From: a bacterium
GTDB taxonomy: Bacteria; Krumholzibacteriota; Krumholzibacteriia; LZORAL124-64-63
NCBI GenBank assembly: GCA_016712675.1
Contig: JADJQR010000001.1
Span: 3,596,001 to 3,660,000, forward strand
Direction: 5' to 3'
Length of the DNA: 64,000 nucleotides
This document shows, one piece after another, positions 45,744 through 55,336 of the stretch; positions within the stretch are counted from its first letter, which is position 1, and each line of letters starts with the position of its first letter. The notes beneath the pieces were generated by a model, which did no database searches, was not told the origin of the DNA, and worked only from the letters and a program-made list of their open reading frames with translations. Position numbers and translations under genes: made by a program.

Positions 45744-46772
45744 ATGGGCGCCATCGCCATCTACAGCTCGGGTATGGTCACGGGCGTCGGCCTGGACGCG
45801 CCCTCCAGTTGCGCCGCGATCCGCGTGGGCATCACCGGTTTCGTCGAGACGCGGTTCATGTTCGGCGGGGAGTGGCTGCAGGGCTGCCCGGTTCCGATGC
45901 CGGAGCCGTTGCGGGGCGTCGCGAAGCTGCGCAGGATGGCCGCCGCGGCGATTGCCGAGTGTCTGGAGGCGGCGAACGCCGGCGTGCTGGCGCGGTACCC
46001 GCTGCTCCTGTGCGTGGCGGAGCCGGAGCGACCAGGGCGGTTCTCCGATCTGGGGCCGGCGCTGCTCAACGACGTTGCCGTCGAACTGGGTGCAGTTCTC
46101 CATCCCGATTCGCGGCTCTTCGCCGGTGGCCGGGTGGGCGGCGTCCACGCGCTGGAGCACGCGCGCCGGTTGATCACTGCCGGCGCACCGGGGTGCGTGG
46201 TGGCGGGGACGGACACGCTGCTGGTGGCCGGGACGCTCGAAGCCTGCAACGCAGCGCGGCGCCTGGTCACTGCGGAGCACTCCGACGGCTTCATTCCGGG
46301 CGAAGCGGCCGCAGCGGTGCTGGTGGGCCCGGTCAGGCGGCAGGTCGCCGCGCAGCTTCTCTGCATGGGATTGGGGTTCGGCGAGGAGTCGGCGCCGCTT
46401 GGCTCGGGCGAGCCGCTGCGGGCCGACGGACTGGTGCAGGCCATCCGCGCCGCTTTCGCCGACGCGCGCTGCGAATACACGGACGTCCAGTTCCGGCTGA
46501 CCGGCAACAACGGCGAGAGCTACGGCTTCAAGGAGGCCGCTCTGGCCATGTCGCGCACCCTGCGGCAGCGCAAGGAGGCCTTCGACATCTGGCACCCGGT
46601 CGATTGCATCGGAGAAGTGGGTGCCGCCACCGTGCCGGTCCTGCTGGGCGTGATGCAGGCGGCCAGCTTCAAGGGCTATGCTCCGGGACCCGGCGCCCTG
46701 TGCCAGATCTCGGGTGACGACGCACAGCGTGCGGCCCTTGTGGTGCAGTTGCGAACCGGGAGCGGCGGCTGA
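45744..46772 (+). CDS. beta-ketoacyl synthase-like protein, apparently lacking catalytic residues
   Basis: A 342-residue thiolase-fold protein. The ketosynthase landmarks can be followed: SGMVTGVGLDAP at the N-terminus, GFIPGEAAAAVLV mid-protein, NNGESYGFKEAAL, and DCIGEVGAATVPVLLGVM near the end. At the nucleophile elbow the usual Cys appears replaced (SRLFAGGRVGGVHALE), and the last motif has Glu where the GHxxGA His is expected. It is therefore probably not an active condensing enzyme. Similar genes sit beside DUF2169/DUF4150 T6SS genes, which suggests a folding or loading role. The stop overlaps the effector start (TGATG). Confidence 0.75.
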   Translation: MGAIAIYSSGMVTGVGLDAPSSCAAIRVGITGFVETRFMFGGEWLQGCPVPMPEPLRGVAKLRRMAAAAIAECLEAANAGVLARYPLLLCVAEPERPGRFSDLGPALLNDVAVELGAVLHPDSRLFAGGRVGGVHALEHARRLITAGAPGCVVAGTDTLLVAGTLEACNAARRLVTAEHSDGFIPGEAAAAVLVGPVRRQVAAQLLCMGLGFGEESAPLGSGEPLRADGLVQAIRAAFADARCEYTDVQFRLTGNNGESYGFKEAALAMSRTLRQRKEAFDIWHPVDCIGEVGAATVPVLLGVMQAASFKGYAPGPGALCQISGDDAQRAALVVQLRTGSGG

Positions 46773-47935
46773 TGGGCAGCACGATCTTCGCCAACGGCAT
46801 GGAGGTCTCCTGCAAGGCCGGGGCCGGCAAGACGATCTGCGCCTTCCCAGATGTCTGTTTCACGCCTCCCCAGACGCCCGCCACGCCGCCGGGTGTGCCC
46901 ATCCCCTACCCCAATACTGGTCAGGACTCGGACACCACCGACGGCACGAAGAAGGTGAAGATCGGCAGCAAGGAAGTCGGCATCAAGAACGCCTCATGCT
47001 TCAAGAAGAGCATGGGTGACGAGGCGGGCAGCGCTCCGAAGAAGGGCGTGGTCACCAGCCAGAACCGCGGCAAGGTGTATTTCAACAGCTGGTCGATGGA
47101 CGTGAAGTTCGAAGGCAAGAATGCGGTCAGACATCTGGACCTGACGACGAACAACCATGCGTCGATGCCTGGGGATACACCGCCTTGGCCGTTCATGGCT
47201 TCGATGAAGATCGACGCGGCGGGGAACACGGACGATCCGTGTGCCAAAGAGAAAGCCGCGGTGGAAGAAAAGTGCTCACCTGAAGAGAAGTGGAAGGACA
47301 ATTGCCCCACTCCACCTGCCCATCCGGGTCCGAAACCAAAAGGCGCGGCGGCAATCGCGGAGTACAAGGCGGCATTCGGCAAGTACATGTCCGAATTTCC
47401 GGATTTCGCCAAGAAGTGCAAGGACAACCCATGCTTGCGAGCCCGGAAATGCATGCTCGTACCCTACAAGCCGGACGGCGGCTGTTGCCCCGGTCAAACT
47501 GGTGATCATGTGATTGACGCCGCTTCGTTTCTCGGACCGAAGGAGAATCCGAAGCAACCGCGCAATGAGCGGCCGAAGATTGATGGCTGGGCCAATTACG
47601 ATGTAGACAAGGCACCTTGCTGCTGTGCCGAAGGCCCCAACCAGACGACCGCGACCCACGGGCAGCTTCATGTGCGCCGCGGCGTCGTGGCCGCCGGCAA
47701 GAAGACGTGGCCACGAAAGGAAGCTGCGGCCACGGGCGCCAAGGCGATTTGCAAGGTATTCCCGGACTCCGCGTGCTCGCAGAAGTGTCTCGAGGCTCAG
47801 ATCAACAAGTATCATGACGAGGCGCAATCATCGGTGCCGGAGAAGCCAATCAACGCCAATGCCAGCATGACCAAGGATCCCGAACAGCGCGCGAAGGCTC
47901 GCGCAGATATGTTCGGAACCAAGTCCACGAGATAG
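46772..47935 (+). CDS. PAAR-like (DUF4150) T6SS effector with putative GHH/HNH-type nuclease C-terminus
   Basis: A 387-residue protein. The DUF4150 PAAR-like spike-tip domain (about 1-135) shows [40 protein letters not shown] and [19 protein letters not shown] Cys-rich lysine-rich linker follows. The C-terminal region (about 235-360) has [35 protein letters not shown] and [14 protein letters not shown]. Clustered His/Asp/Cys in this pattern resemble the Tox-GHH2 group of predicted nucleases. The gene has clearly lower GC and more AT-ending codons than its neighbours, suggesting recent acquisition. Its likely immunity gene follows 17 bp later. Confidence 0.78.
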   Translation: MGSTIFANGMEVSCKAGAGKTICAFPDVCFTPPQTPATPPGVPIPYPNTGQDSDTTDGTKKVKIGSKEVGIKNASCFKKSMGDEAGSAPKKGVVTSQNRGKVYFNSWSMDVKFEGKNAVRHLDLTTNNHASMPGDTPPWPFMASMKIDAAGNTDDPCAKEKAAVEEKCSPEEKWKDNCPTPPAHPGPKPKGAAAIAEYKAAFGKYMSEFPDFAKKCKDNPCLRARKCMLVPYKPDGGCCPGQTGDHVIDAASFLGPKENPKQPRNERPKIDGWANYDVDKAPCCCAEGPNQTTATHGQLHVRRGVVAAGKKTWPRKEAAATGAKAICKVFPDSACSQKCLEAQINKYHDEAQSSVPEKPINANASMTKDPEQRAKARADMFGTKSTR

Positions 47936-47952
47936 CACGGGAGGAGACAGGC

Positions 47953-48888
47953 ATGGGTGACGTTGACGCTGCGTTTGACGGTCTTGGGCTGACTACCGGC
48001 GTTGTCCGGTACAACGATCTCTGCTACGTGTTGGCTGAAGTTGCGGCACTGCGCATCGAGGGGGCCCCTCACGCGCTGCTCCTTACCTGCGATTGCGACC
48101 AGTGGGGGGCCGAGAGCCTTGACTGGACAGCATGCTCGGGAACCGTCTGCCACAGTCCAGCTGAAAAGTTCATCGCTCTGGGGGAACAGGGTGATATCTA
48201 CGTACTCGGAGGCGGCGAAGCGAGCCTGGAATCGCCGATCCGAGACGGCAGGTTGACCCCTCAAGAACGGGGGCCTCTGCGGGAAATCAGAGGGATAGCC
48301 AAGGGCAAGGCGTACGCTGTTGGTACAAGAAGGCAGGCGTACCGCCGCGAAGCGCCTGGCGTCTGGACCTGCATCGATCACTCGGCGCAGGATTCCCGTA
48401 TCGAGATGGCAGATACTTGCTTCGAGTCGATAGATGGCTTCGGTGACGACGAGATCTACGCTGTCGGCTGGGAGGGCGAAATCTGGCGCTACGACGGCAG
48501 CAAGTGGATGCAGGTGCACAGTCCGACGAATCTCGCATTGTACAAGGTCCGATGTGCGCCGAACGGTACGGTCTACGCGTGCGGCCAGAGTGGCGTCATC
48601 GTTTATGGTCGTCACGACAACTGGCAGATCCTGCCGCAAGACGTGACGAATGAGGATCTTTGGGGTTTGGAGTACTTCGCGGGTTCCCTGTACGTGTGCA
48701 GTCTCAGTGCGATCTACTCTGTGAACGACGGTGAACTGACGATCGTAGGTTTCGGGGAAGACGTTCCACCTCCGGCGAGTTGCTACCATCTGAGCGCCGC
48801 GGATGGGATCATGTGGTCCATCGGTGGTCATGACCTGTATCAGTTCGATGGAAGCGCGTGGTCGGTGATACGAAAGATCCAGTCTTGA
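47953..48888 (+). CDS. propeller-like putative immunity protein
   Basis: A 311-residue protein without a signal peptide. Repeats such as [37 protein letters not shown] and [13 protein letters not shown] form a likely beta-propeller. Base composition is low-GC like the effector gene, and GGGAGGAGACAGGC gives a strong ribosome site. Position directly after a PAAR-linked toxin, together with shared composition, supports a cytoplasmic immunity role against the product at 46772. The family is not otherwise recognised. Confidence 0.7.
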   Translation: MGDVDAAFDGLGLTTGVVRYNDLCYVLAEVAALRIEGAPHALLLTCDCDQWGAESLDWTACSGTVCHSPAEKFIALGEQGDIYVLGGGEASLESPIRDGRLTPQERGPLREIRGIAKGKAYAVGTRRQAYRREAPGVWTCIDHSAQDSRIEMADTCFESIDGFGDDEIYAVGWEGEIWRYDGSKWMQVHSPTNLALYKVRCAPNGTVYACGQSGVIVYGRHDNWQILPQDVTNEDLWGLEYFAGSLYVCSLSAIYSVNDGELTIVGFGEDVPPPASCYHLSAADGIMWSIGGHDLYQFDGSAWSVIRKIQS

Positions 48889-48992
48889 AGACCTGGTGCA
48901 GGTCATCGGCGGGCCACATGTGTTCGGCCGCTGCTGACACCGATCGCCGTCGACAACGAAGCACACAACAACGGAAGACCTAAGCGGACGCC

Positions 48993-50234
48993 ATGTCTCA
49001 ATTGCCTCACATCCTCTCCCAACACGCCGAAGAAGCCTCCTTCCAGTGGCTCCTCCGCTCCCTTGCCGTCCACGCACCCCACTATTCCCTGAAGGACCTG
49101 GCCCGGCTCGACGACGTCGTCGACGCCCACCTCGACGGCCTGCGCCTGTCCGGCGACGCGGGCTGGCGGATCTGCCGGGATGAGCTGGCGTGGGAAGAGC
49201 CGGGCGAACTGTTCGTGGCGGCGTTCCTGGCGTATGAAAGCAACCAGCCCGACCACGTCGAAGCCGTCGAGCAGGCTTTGATGAGGACCCCGGCCACCGC
49301 CTCCGGCCTCGTCTCGGCTCTCGGCTGGTTGACCTGGGAACAGGCGCAGCCTCAGATCCAGCGCCTGCTCGACGCCCCCGATCCGCACTTGCGCCGCGCC
49401 GCCCTGGCCGCCGCCACCATCCACCGCCAGGACCCCGGCCTGGCGCTGCTCAAGGCCCTACAGGACCTGGATCCGGTCGTCACGCCGCGGGCTCTGCGCG
49501 CCGCCGGCGAACTGGGGCGGCGCGACCTGGCTCCACGATGCGCCGAACTGGCGCACGCGTCGCACGCCGATACGGCCTTCTGGGCTGCCTGGGCAGCCAC
49601 CCTGCTGGGTGAGGCGGCAGCCGCCGAGGCTCTGGTCGCCATCAGCGAGACCGGCGGTCCGCACGCCGAACGCGCGGCCGCGCTCGCCGCGCGGCGCCTG
49701 GAGACGGCGCGAACACAGGCTTGGTGCCGCCTCCTGGCCGCCGACGCACTTACGTCGCGCCTGGCTGTCGTCGTCGCCGGCGCCAGCGGCGATCCGCTGC
49801 ATGTACCCTGGTTGCTGGAGCAGATGGCCGTCGACGAACTGGCGCGTCCCGCCGGCGAGGCCTTCTCCCTGCTGACGGGACTCGATCTGGCGCATCTTGA
49901 CCTCGAACGCGACGGTCCGGCCGGTTTCGCCACCGGCCCGACCGAAGATGCGGCCGATGAGGACGTCGCCCTGGATCCGGATGAGGATCTGCCCTGGCCC
50001 GACCCGGCGCGGATCGGCGCCTGGTGGAGCCAGCACGGCCGCCGGTACAAGACCGGCGCGCGCTACCTGCTGGGCGAAGCGGTCGCTGCGGACGGCCTGC
50101 AAACCGCGCTCGTGACGGGCCGCCAGCGACAACGGGAAGCCGCGGCCCTCGAACTGACCCTGCGCCAGCCCGGGCGACCGCTGTACGAGACGCGCGCCCG
50201 TGGTGACCGGCAACGCCGGCAGTTGGGCGGCTGA
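48993..50234 (+). CDS. TIGR02270-type HEAT-repeat T6SS-associated protein
   Basis: A 413-residue alpha-solenoid. The start HILSQHAEEASFQWLLRSLA and PHYSLKDLARLDDVVDAHLD, GLRLSGDAGWR are typical of TIGR02270 proteins of T6SS loci. HEAT-like repeats run to about residue 300, then a conserved WWSQHGRRYKTGARYLLGE segment. Probably a scaffold in effector or spike assembly. Base composition returns to high GC here. Confidence 0.82.
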   Translation: MSQLPHILSQHAEEASFQWLLRSLAVHAPHYSLKDLARLDDVVDAHLDGLRLSGDAGWRICRDELAWEEPGELFVAAFLAYESNQPDHVEAVEQALMRTPATASGLVSALGWLTWEQAQPQIQRLLDAPDPHLRRAALAAATIHRQDPGLALLKALQDLDPVVTPRALRAAGELGRRDLAPRCAELAHASHADTAFWAAWAATLLGEAAAAEALVAISETGGPHAERAAALAARRLETARTQAWCRLLAADALTSRLAVVVAGASGDPLHVPWLLEQMAVDELARPAGEAFSLLTGLDLAHLDLERDGPAGFATGPTEDAADEDVALDPDEDLPWPDPARIGAWWSQHGRRYKTGARYLLGEAVAADGLQTALVTGRQRQREAAALELTLRQPGRPLYETRARGDRQRRQLGG

Positions 50235-50245
50235 ACGGAGGGATC

Positions 50246-50431
50246 ATGGCACTGTTGTTGCCGCGCGCGCTGCCCTTCCTGTTCCTGGGCATTGCCGCGC
50301 TGTTCCTGGTCAACTATCTACGGCATCTGCGCCGCCCTGACCAGAAGCTGGCCCAGCGCAACCGCCTTCGGCTCGTCTTGATCTTCGCCGTCGTCGGCGT
50401 CATCCAGCTCTTCTGGCGAACGTCGCGCTAG
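50246..50431 (+). CDS. small two-helix membrane protein
   Basis: 61 residues with two predicted membrane helices (LPFLFLGIAALFLVNYL and LVLIFAVVGVIQLFW) joined by a basic loop. A clear ribosome site (GGAGGGATC) precedes ATG, and it lies 11 bp after the HEAT gene. Too short for a family call. Its stop is 7 bp from the vgrG stop on the other strand. Confidence 0.62.
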   Translation: MALLLPRALPFLFLGIAALFLVNYLRHLRRPDQKLAQRNRLRLVLIFAVVGVIQLFWRTSR

Positions 50432-50437
50432 CCCGGA

Positions 50438-52555
50438 CTAGTTCTGGAGGATCTTCTGCCCCTTGACCACCACGTCCTTGTCGGCCTTGATCGTGATCTT
50501 GCCGGTGCCCTTCACGGTGACGTCCTTGCCTTCGATGCTGATCGATCCGTCCTTCTTCATCAGGATCTTGGCTTTGCCCGTCACGATGGCCACCTCGTCC
50601 CCCGCGGTGATCATCAGTTTCTTGCCGATCTTGATCGAGCCGTCCTTGCCCACTTCCACCGTCTGGTTCGCGCCGATGGACTCGGTGAGGTCCTTGCCGA
50701 CGGTCAGCGATTGGGAACCCCCGACGGCGATCGCGCGGGTGACCCCCACGGCAATCTCCTGCGCCACGCCCACCGCGACCGTCTCGTTGACGCCAACCGC
50801 ATGGGTTCGCGTCAGCGCCACCGTCACGTTCTCGTTGCCACCCACCTGACGCGAGCGATCGGCACCCACCACCTGTGTCTCGTTGACGCCCACGGTGTGC
50901 GAACGGTTGTTGCCGATCGTCATCGTCTCGTCGTGGCCGACCTGCTCGGTACGGTCGCTGCCGATCGTGATCGATTCGTTGTTTCCCACCGACTCCGACT
51001 TGTCGTTTTCGACGACGATGGTCTCGTCCTTCTCCGCGTGGATATGCAGTTCCTCGCTGCCCTTGAGATCGTCGAAGCGGATCTCGTTGTAGTTGTCCGC
51101 CGCGCCGCCCTTCGTGCTGCTTGTCTTCACACCGCTGCGGGTCGGCTGCGTATACGGGATCGGCTGCCGCGCGTTGTAAACGCGTCCCGTGATGAGCGGC
51201 TGATCGGGATCCCCTTCCAGGAAGTCGACGACCACTTCCTGTCCGATGCGCGGATGAAAGACCATGCCCCAGGCCTTACCGGCCAGGTTCTGTGCGACGC
51301 GGATCCAGCACGAGCTGTTCTCGTCGCCGCTGCTCTCGCGGTCCCAGTGGAAGCGGACCTTCACGCGGCCGTACTTGTCGACGTAGATCTCCTCGCCAGC
51401 CGGCCCGGTCACCACGGCGGTCTGCGGTCCGGCCATCCTCGGCTTGCGTGTCGCTCGCCGCGGGCGGAAGGCGACCGCGTGCGGAATGCAGGTGAAGGCG
51501 TTTCGGTAGTCGGTCGACGAATCCGTACCCGAAACCAGGTCGCCGCGCTGCGTCAGCTCATGCTCCACTCGCACCAGGAGGTAGCTCGTGTCGTAGCCGG
51601 CACGGCTGTGTCCTTCCAGGTCGAATCGGTAGCCCGCGCGGAAGGCCCGGCAGCCACCGGTGCCACGGTGGATGATCGCCCGGCAGTCCCCCTCCTCCCT
51701 GGCCAACTGGACGTGCCTGTCGCCCTTGCTCAGCTTGCCGTCGGTCTCGGCGCCCAGGTTGACGTAGGTGCCCGGGTAGTCGTAGATCTCGTAGAGGTCC
51801 CTGGTGCCGGCCGTGACGGCGCTCGACGATCCCACCAGGAGATCGGTGCCGGGATCGATGAAGTTGTAGTCGCTCAGCGCGTACTTGCCCGGCTGCAGCG
51901 TCTGCTCCACCCGCCAGCTCTCCAGGCGATCCTCCGTGGCCTGGCCGCCCGGGCTGGCTTCGAGCTTGGCGATCGGCTGCTCGGGCAACGCCTGGTGATG
52001 GCTGGCAGCGTCGGCCAGGACCAGCGTGTGCTTGCCGTCCTCGTGCCGGAAATAGTAGAAGATGCCCGCGGACTCGAGCAATCGCGACACGAAGTCGAAA
52101 TCCGTCTCGCGGTACTGCACGCAATGGATCAGCGGATCGTAGGATCCGTTCAGGCTGAACTCGTAGTCGGCGAAGCCGAGCTTGTCGAAGACCGCACTGA
52201 CGATCTCCTGCACGCTCAGGTTCTGGAAGATCCGGCAGTCGCTGCGCCGCGTGAGCAGCCACAGCCACGGAACGATCTCGGCGCGGTAGACCGTCATCCG
52301 CGCGTCCGCTCCGGTCTGGGCGAATCGGGACACGACGCCGTTCACGTAGCGCTGGCTGCCGTCCGCCAGGTCGATCGACAGCGTCACGGACTTCCCGACG
52401 ATGCGACTGAAGTCCAGCCCACCGTCGGCGGCGATGAGCACCAGATCGTAGCGGAACAGCTCGGACAATCCCTCGTGCCCGTTCAACTCCTGCACGAACA
52501 GCACGTCCGCACCCAATGGTGTCGTGATCCGGCACAGCCGTCCGTCTTGCTTCAT
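50438..52555 (-). CDS. vgrG: T6SS spike protein VgrG
   Basis: A 705-residue spike. The gp27-like N-terminal domain (FVQELNGHEGLSELFRYDLV, YRETDFDFVSRLLESAGIFY) and the gp5-like OB domain (YVDKYGRVKVRFHWD, SCWIRVAQNLAGKAWGMVFH, VVDFLEGDPDQPLITGRVYN) are complete. The C-terminal needle has many short repeats of the type VGxNExxxVG from about residue 510 to 630, then a terminal DUF2345-like segment (DGSIKIGKKLMITAGDEVAI). No C-terminal toxin domain is fused, so cargo must be loaded separately, which fits the PAAR effector of block 2. Confidence 0.94.
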   Translation of the reverse strand: MKQDGRLCRITTPLGADVLFVQELNGHEGLSELFRYDLVLIAADGGLDFSRIVGKSVTLSIDLADGSQRYVNGVVSRFAQTGADARMTVYRAEIVPWLWLLTRRSDCRIFQNLSVQEIVSAVFDKLGFADYEFSLNGSYDPLIHCVQYRETDFDFVSRLLESAGIFYYFRHEDGKHTLVLADAASHHQALPEQPIAKLEASPGGQATEDRLESWRVEQTLQPGKYALSDYNFIDPGTDLLVGSSSAVTAGTRDLYEIYDYPGTYVNLGAETDGKLSKGDRHVQLAREEGDCRAIIHRGTGGCRAFRAGYRFDLEGHSRAGYDTSYLLVRVEHELTQRGDLVSGTDSSTDYRNAFTCIPHAVAFRPRRATRKPRMAGPQTAVVTGPAGEEIYVDKYGRVKVRFHWDRESSGDENSSCWIRVAQNLAGKAWGMVFHPRIGQEVVVDFLEGDPDQPLITGRVYNARQPIPYTQPTRSGVKTSSTKGGAADNYNEIRFDDLKGSEELHIHAEKDETIVVENDKSESVGNNESITIGSDRTEQVGHDETMTIGNNRSHTVGVNETQVVGADRSRQVGGNENVTVALTRTHAVGVNETVAVGVAQEIAVGVTRAIAVGGSQSLTVGKDLTESIGANQTVEVGKDGSIKIGKKLMITAGDEVAIVTGKAKILMKKDGSISIEGKDVTVKGTGKITIKADKDVVVKGQKILQN

Positions 52556-52616
52556 GGCGATGACCGCTCCTCGGTTCGTGGCCGGCCGCTGCGGGGGCGA
52601 CGCGCTTCCGGCCCAC

Positions 52617-55292
52617 TCATTCCAGTTCGTAGCGGAAAGACCCGTTTGCGTCCAGCCCGACGTGAACGCGTCGCAACTGCTCGCCGCGGGCCATGCGGGC
52701 GAGGATCTCCGTCGAGATCTCCGGCAGCAGGCTGCGAGTCAGGATATGGTCGACGTTGCGAGCGCCGCTCTGCGGCTCGGTGCAGCGCGCCACCACGGCG
52801 TCCAGCAGCGAATCGGCGTAGACCAGCTCGGCACCGTGGTTCAGTTCGAGGCGCTTGCGGATCTTGCCGAGCTGCAGCGCGATGATCTGCTTGAGGGCCA
52901 CATCGTCCAGCGGGTAGTACGGCACCGTGATCATGCGACCGAGCAACGCCGCGGGAAACACCTTCAGCAGCTCGGGCCGCAAGGCTTCGGCCAGCGCGCC
53001 CGGCTCCGGTCGCGTTTCGGGATCGGCGCAGACCTTCATCGTCAGGTCCGTGCCCACGTTGCTCGTCAGGAGGATCACCGTGTTCTTGAAATCGATCTCG
53101 CGCCCTTCACCATCCTCCAGCACGCCCTTGTCGAAGACCTGGAAGAACAGTTCCATTACGTCGGGATGGGCCTTCTCCACCTCGTCCAGCAGCACCACCG
53201 CGTAGGGCCGCCGCCGCACCGCTTCCGTCAGCACGCCGCCCTCGCCGTAGCCCACGTAACCGGGGGGCGCGCCCTTGAGACTGGAGACCGTGTGCGCCTC
53301 CTGATATTCCGACATGTTGATCGTGATGACGTTGCGCTCGCCGCCGTACAGAACTTCCGAAAGCGCCAACGCGGATTCCGTCTTGCCGACGCCGCTGGGG
53401 CCCACCAGCAGGAAGACGCCGACCGGGCGTTGGGGATTGTCCAGGTTGGCGCGGCTGGTGCGGATGCGCTGGGCGATCGCCTCCAGGGCATGGTCCTGCC
53501 CGATCACGCGCCGGCACAGGACCTGCGCCAGGCCCAACACGGTCTGGATCTCGTCGGCCACCATGCGCCCGACCGGGATGCCGGTCCAGCCGCCGATCAC
53601 CTCGGCGATGGTCTGGCCATCCACCTCGTGTTGCACCAGCGGCACCTCGCCCTGCAGCGACCGCAACTCGAGTCTCTTGGCGTCGAGTTGCGCCCTCATT
53701 CGCGCCACCTCGGCGGCCGGCACCGGCGCGGCGCTCGCTCCGTCGCCCGCACCGGCGGCCGGCGAAGCCGCCTGCTCCAACTGATCGCGAAGCGCAACGA
53801 TATCATCGACCATCGCCAGTTCCTGGCGCCAGCGCGTTTCCAGAGCTGCCAGCCGCGCGTTCGCCTCGCCTTTCTCGGTGGCGAGTTCCGTCAGCCGCGC
53901 CGCGTGGTCCGTGCCCAGGGCGGCTTCCCGTTCCAGGACGCGGATCTCGGCCTGCTGCGCGGCCAGGGCGCGTCGCAGGTCCTCCACGGCGGCAGGCGTC
54001 GCGCTGCGCCCGATGCCCACGCGCGCGCAGGCCGTATCGAGCACGCTGACCGACTTGTCCGGCAGCTGCCTGGCCGGGATGTAGCGGTGGCTGAGGCGCA
54101 CCGACTCGCGAACGGCGTCATCGAGGATCCGCACGCCGTGGTGCTGCTCGAGCTTCGCCGCCACGCCGCGCATCATCTTGACTGCGGACAGTTCATCCGG
54201 CTCCTCCACCTTGATGACCTGGAAGCGTCGCGTCAGCGCCGGGTCCTTCTCGAAGTACCGCTTGTACTCCGCCCAGGTCGTGGCCGCTACCGTGCGCAGT
54301 TCGCCGCGCGCCAGCGCGGGTTTGAGCAGGTTGGCGGCGTCGTTCTGGCCTTCCTGCCCGCCGGCGCCGATCAGCGTGTGGGCTTCGTCGATGAACAGGA
54401 TGATGGGCTGCGCGGACGAGCGCACCTCCTCGATCACCTGCTTGAGACGGTTCTCGAACTCGCCCTTCACGCCGGCGCCGGCCTGCAGGAGGCCGAGATC
54501 GAGACTCCGCAGGGCCACGTTACGCAGCACGGGCGGAACGTCACCGGCGACGATGCGCAGCGCGAAACCCTCGACCACCGCGGTCTTGCCCACGCCGGCC
54601 TCGCCGGTCAGGATGGGGTTGTTCTGCCGACGGCGGGTCAGGATGTCGATGATCTGCCGAATCTCCGGGTCACGACCCAGCACGGGATCGATCCTGCCGG
54701 CCCTGGCATCGGCCGTCAGGTCGACCGTGAACTGGTCCAGCGACGGGGTACCGGCGCCTCCGGACCGGAGGTCCGGCTCGCGACCGACCGTGCGGTCGGC
54801 GCTGAAGACCTCGCGATCCTCGGGCGAACCGGCGACGATCCGGGGCAGATCGGCGATGAGGTCGTCGACCGCCAGATCCTTCAGCTCGGGACACGACTCC
54901 AGGAGCTGTCGGCGCAACGAGCGCTCGCTCAGGCAGGCGAGGAACAGGACGCCCGAGCGCACCCGCGAAGCCTGGTAGTTCACCGAAGCCAGCAGCCAGC
55001 CGTTGCGAGCCATGTCCTCGATGGCGGGTGCCAACTGGGGCTTGCCACCGTTGCCTCTCTTGTACTGCTCGATGCCGCGCTGCAGACCGTGCAGGACGCG
55101 GTCCGGGTCGACTCCGGCGTGACGGAGAAGGCGCGCCAGATCACCGTCGGCGCCCTCCAGCAGCTTCGTCAGCCAATGCTCCATCTCCACGTCGTAGTTC
55201 GTGTGCGACAGGCAGAGACCGGCCGCGCCTTCCAGGCCGCGGCGACTCGTTTCGGTCAGCTTCCCGATGAGGGATTTCAGATCGATGCGCAT
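52617..55292 (-). CDS. tssH: T6SS sheath-disassembly ATPase ClpV
   Basis: An 891-residue Hsp100 ATPase. The N-terminal domain carries the sheath-binding region. Two AAA+ domains follow: Walker A TGEAGVGKTAVVEG near residue 210 and GPSGVGKTESALAL near 625, with a coiled-coil middle domain between them. VLGLAQVLCRRVIGQDHALE and APPGYVGYGEGGVLTEAVRR are typical of ClpV. It pulls the contracted TssBC sheath apart for reuse. It lies 44 bp downstream of tssG. Confidence 0.95.
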   Translation of the reverse strand: MRIDLKSLIGKLTETSRRGLEGAAGLCLSHTNYDVEMEHWLTKLLEGADGDLARLLRHAGVDPDRVLHGLQRGIEQYKRGNGGKPQLAPAIEDMARNGWLLASVNYQASRVRSGVLFLACLSERSLRRQLLESCPELKDLAVDDLIADLPRIVAGSPEDREVFSADRTVGREPDLRSGGAGTPSLDQFTVDLTADARAGRIDPVLGRDPEIRQIIDILTRRRQNNPILTGEAGVGKTAVVEGFALRIVAGDVPPVLRNVALRSLDLGLLQAGAGVKGEFENRLKQVIEEVRSSAQPIILFIDEAHTLIGAGGQEGQNDAANLLKPALARGELRTVAATTWAEYKRYFEKDPALTRRFQVIKVEEPDELSAVKMMRGVAAKLEQHHGVRILDDAVRESVRLSHRYIPARQLPDKSVSVLDTACARVGIGRSATPAAVEDLRRALAAQQAEIRVLEREAALGTDHAARLTELATEKGEANARLAALETRWRQELAMVDDIVALRDQLEQAASPAAGAGDGASAAPVPAAEVARMRAQLDAKRLELRSLQGEVPLVQHEVDGQTIAEVIGGWTGIPVGRMVADEIQTVLGLAQVLCRRVIGQDHALEAIAQRIRTSRANLDNPQRPVGVFLLVGPSGVGKTESALALSEVLYGGERNVITINMSEYQEAHTVSSLKGAPPGYVGYGEGGVLTEAVRRRPYAVVLLDEVEKAHPDVMELFFQVFDKGVLEDGEGREIDFKNTVILLTSNVGTDLTMKVCADPETRPEPGALAEALRPELLKVFPAALLGRMITVPYYPLDDVALKQIIALQLGKIRKRLELNHGAELVYADSLLDAVVARCTEPQSGARNVDHILTRSLLPEISTEILARMARGEQLRRVHVGLDANGSFRYELE

Positions 55293-55336
55293 CGACTATC
55301 CTCTCGCCGGCCGCCTCCCGCAGGCGGCATGTGGAA

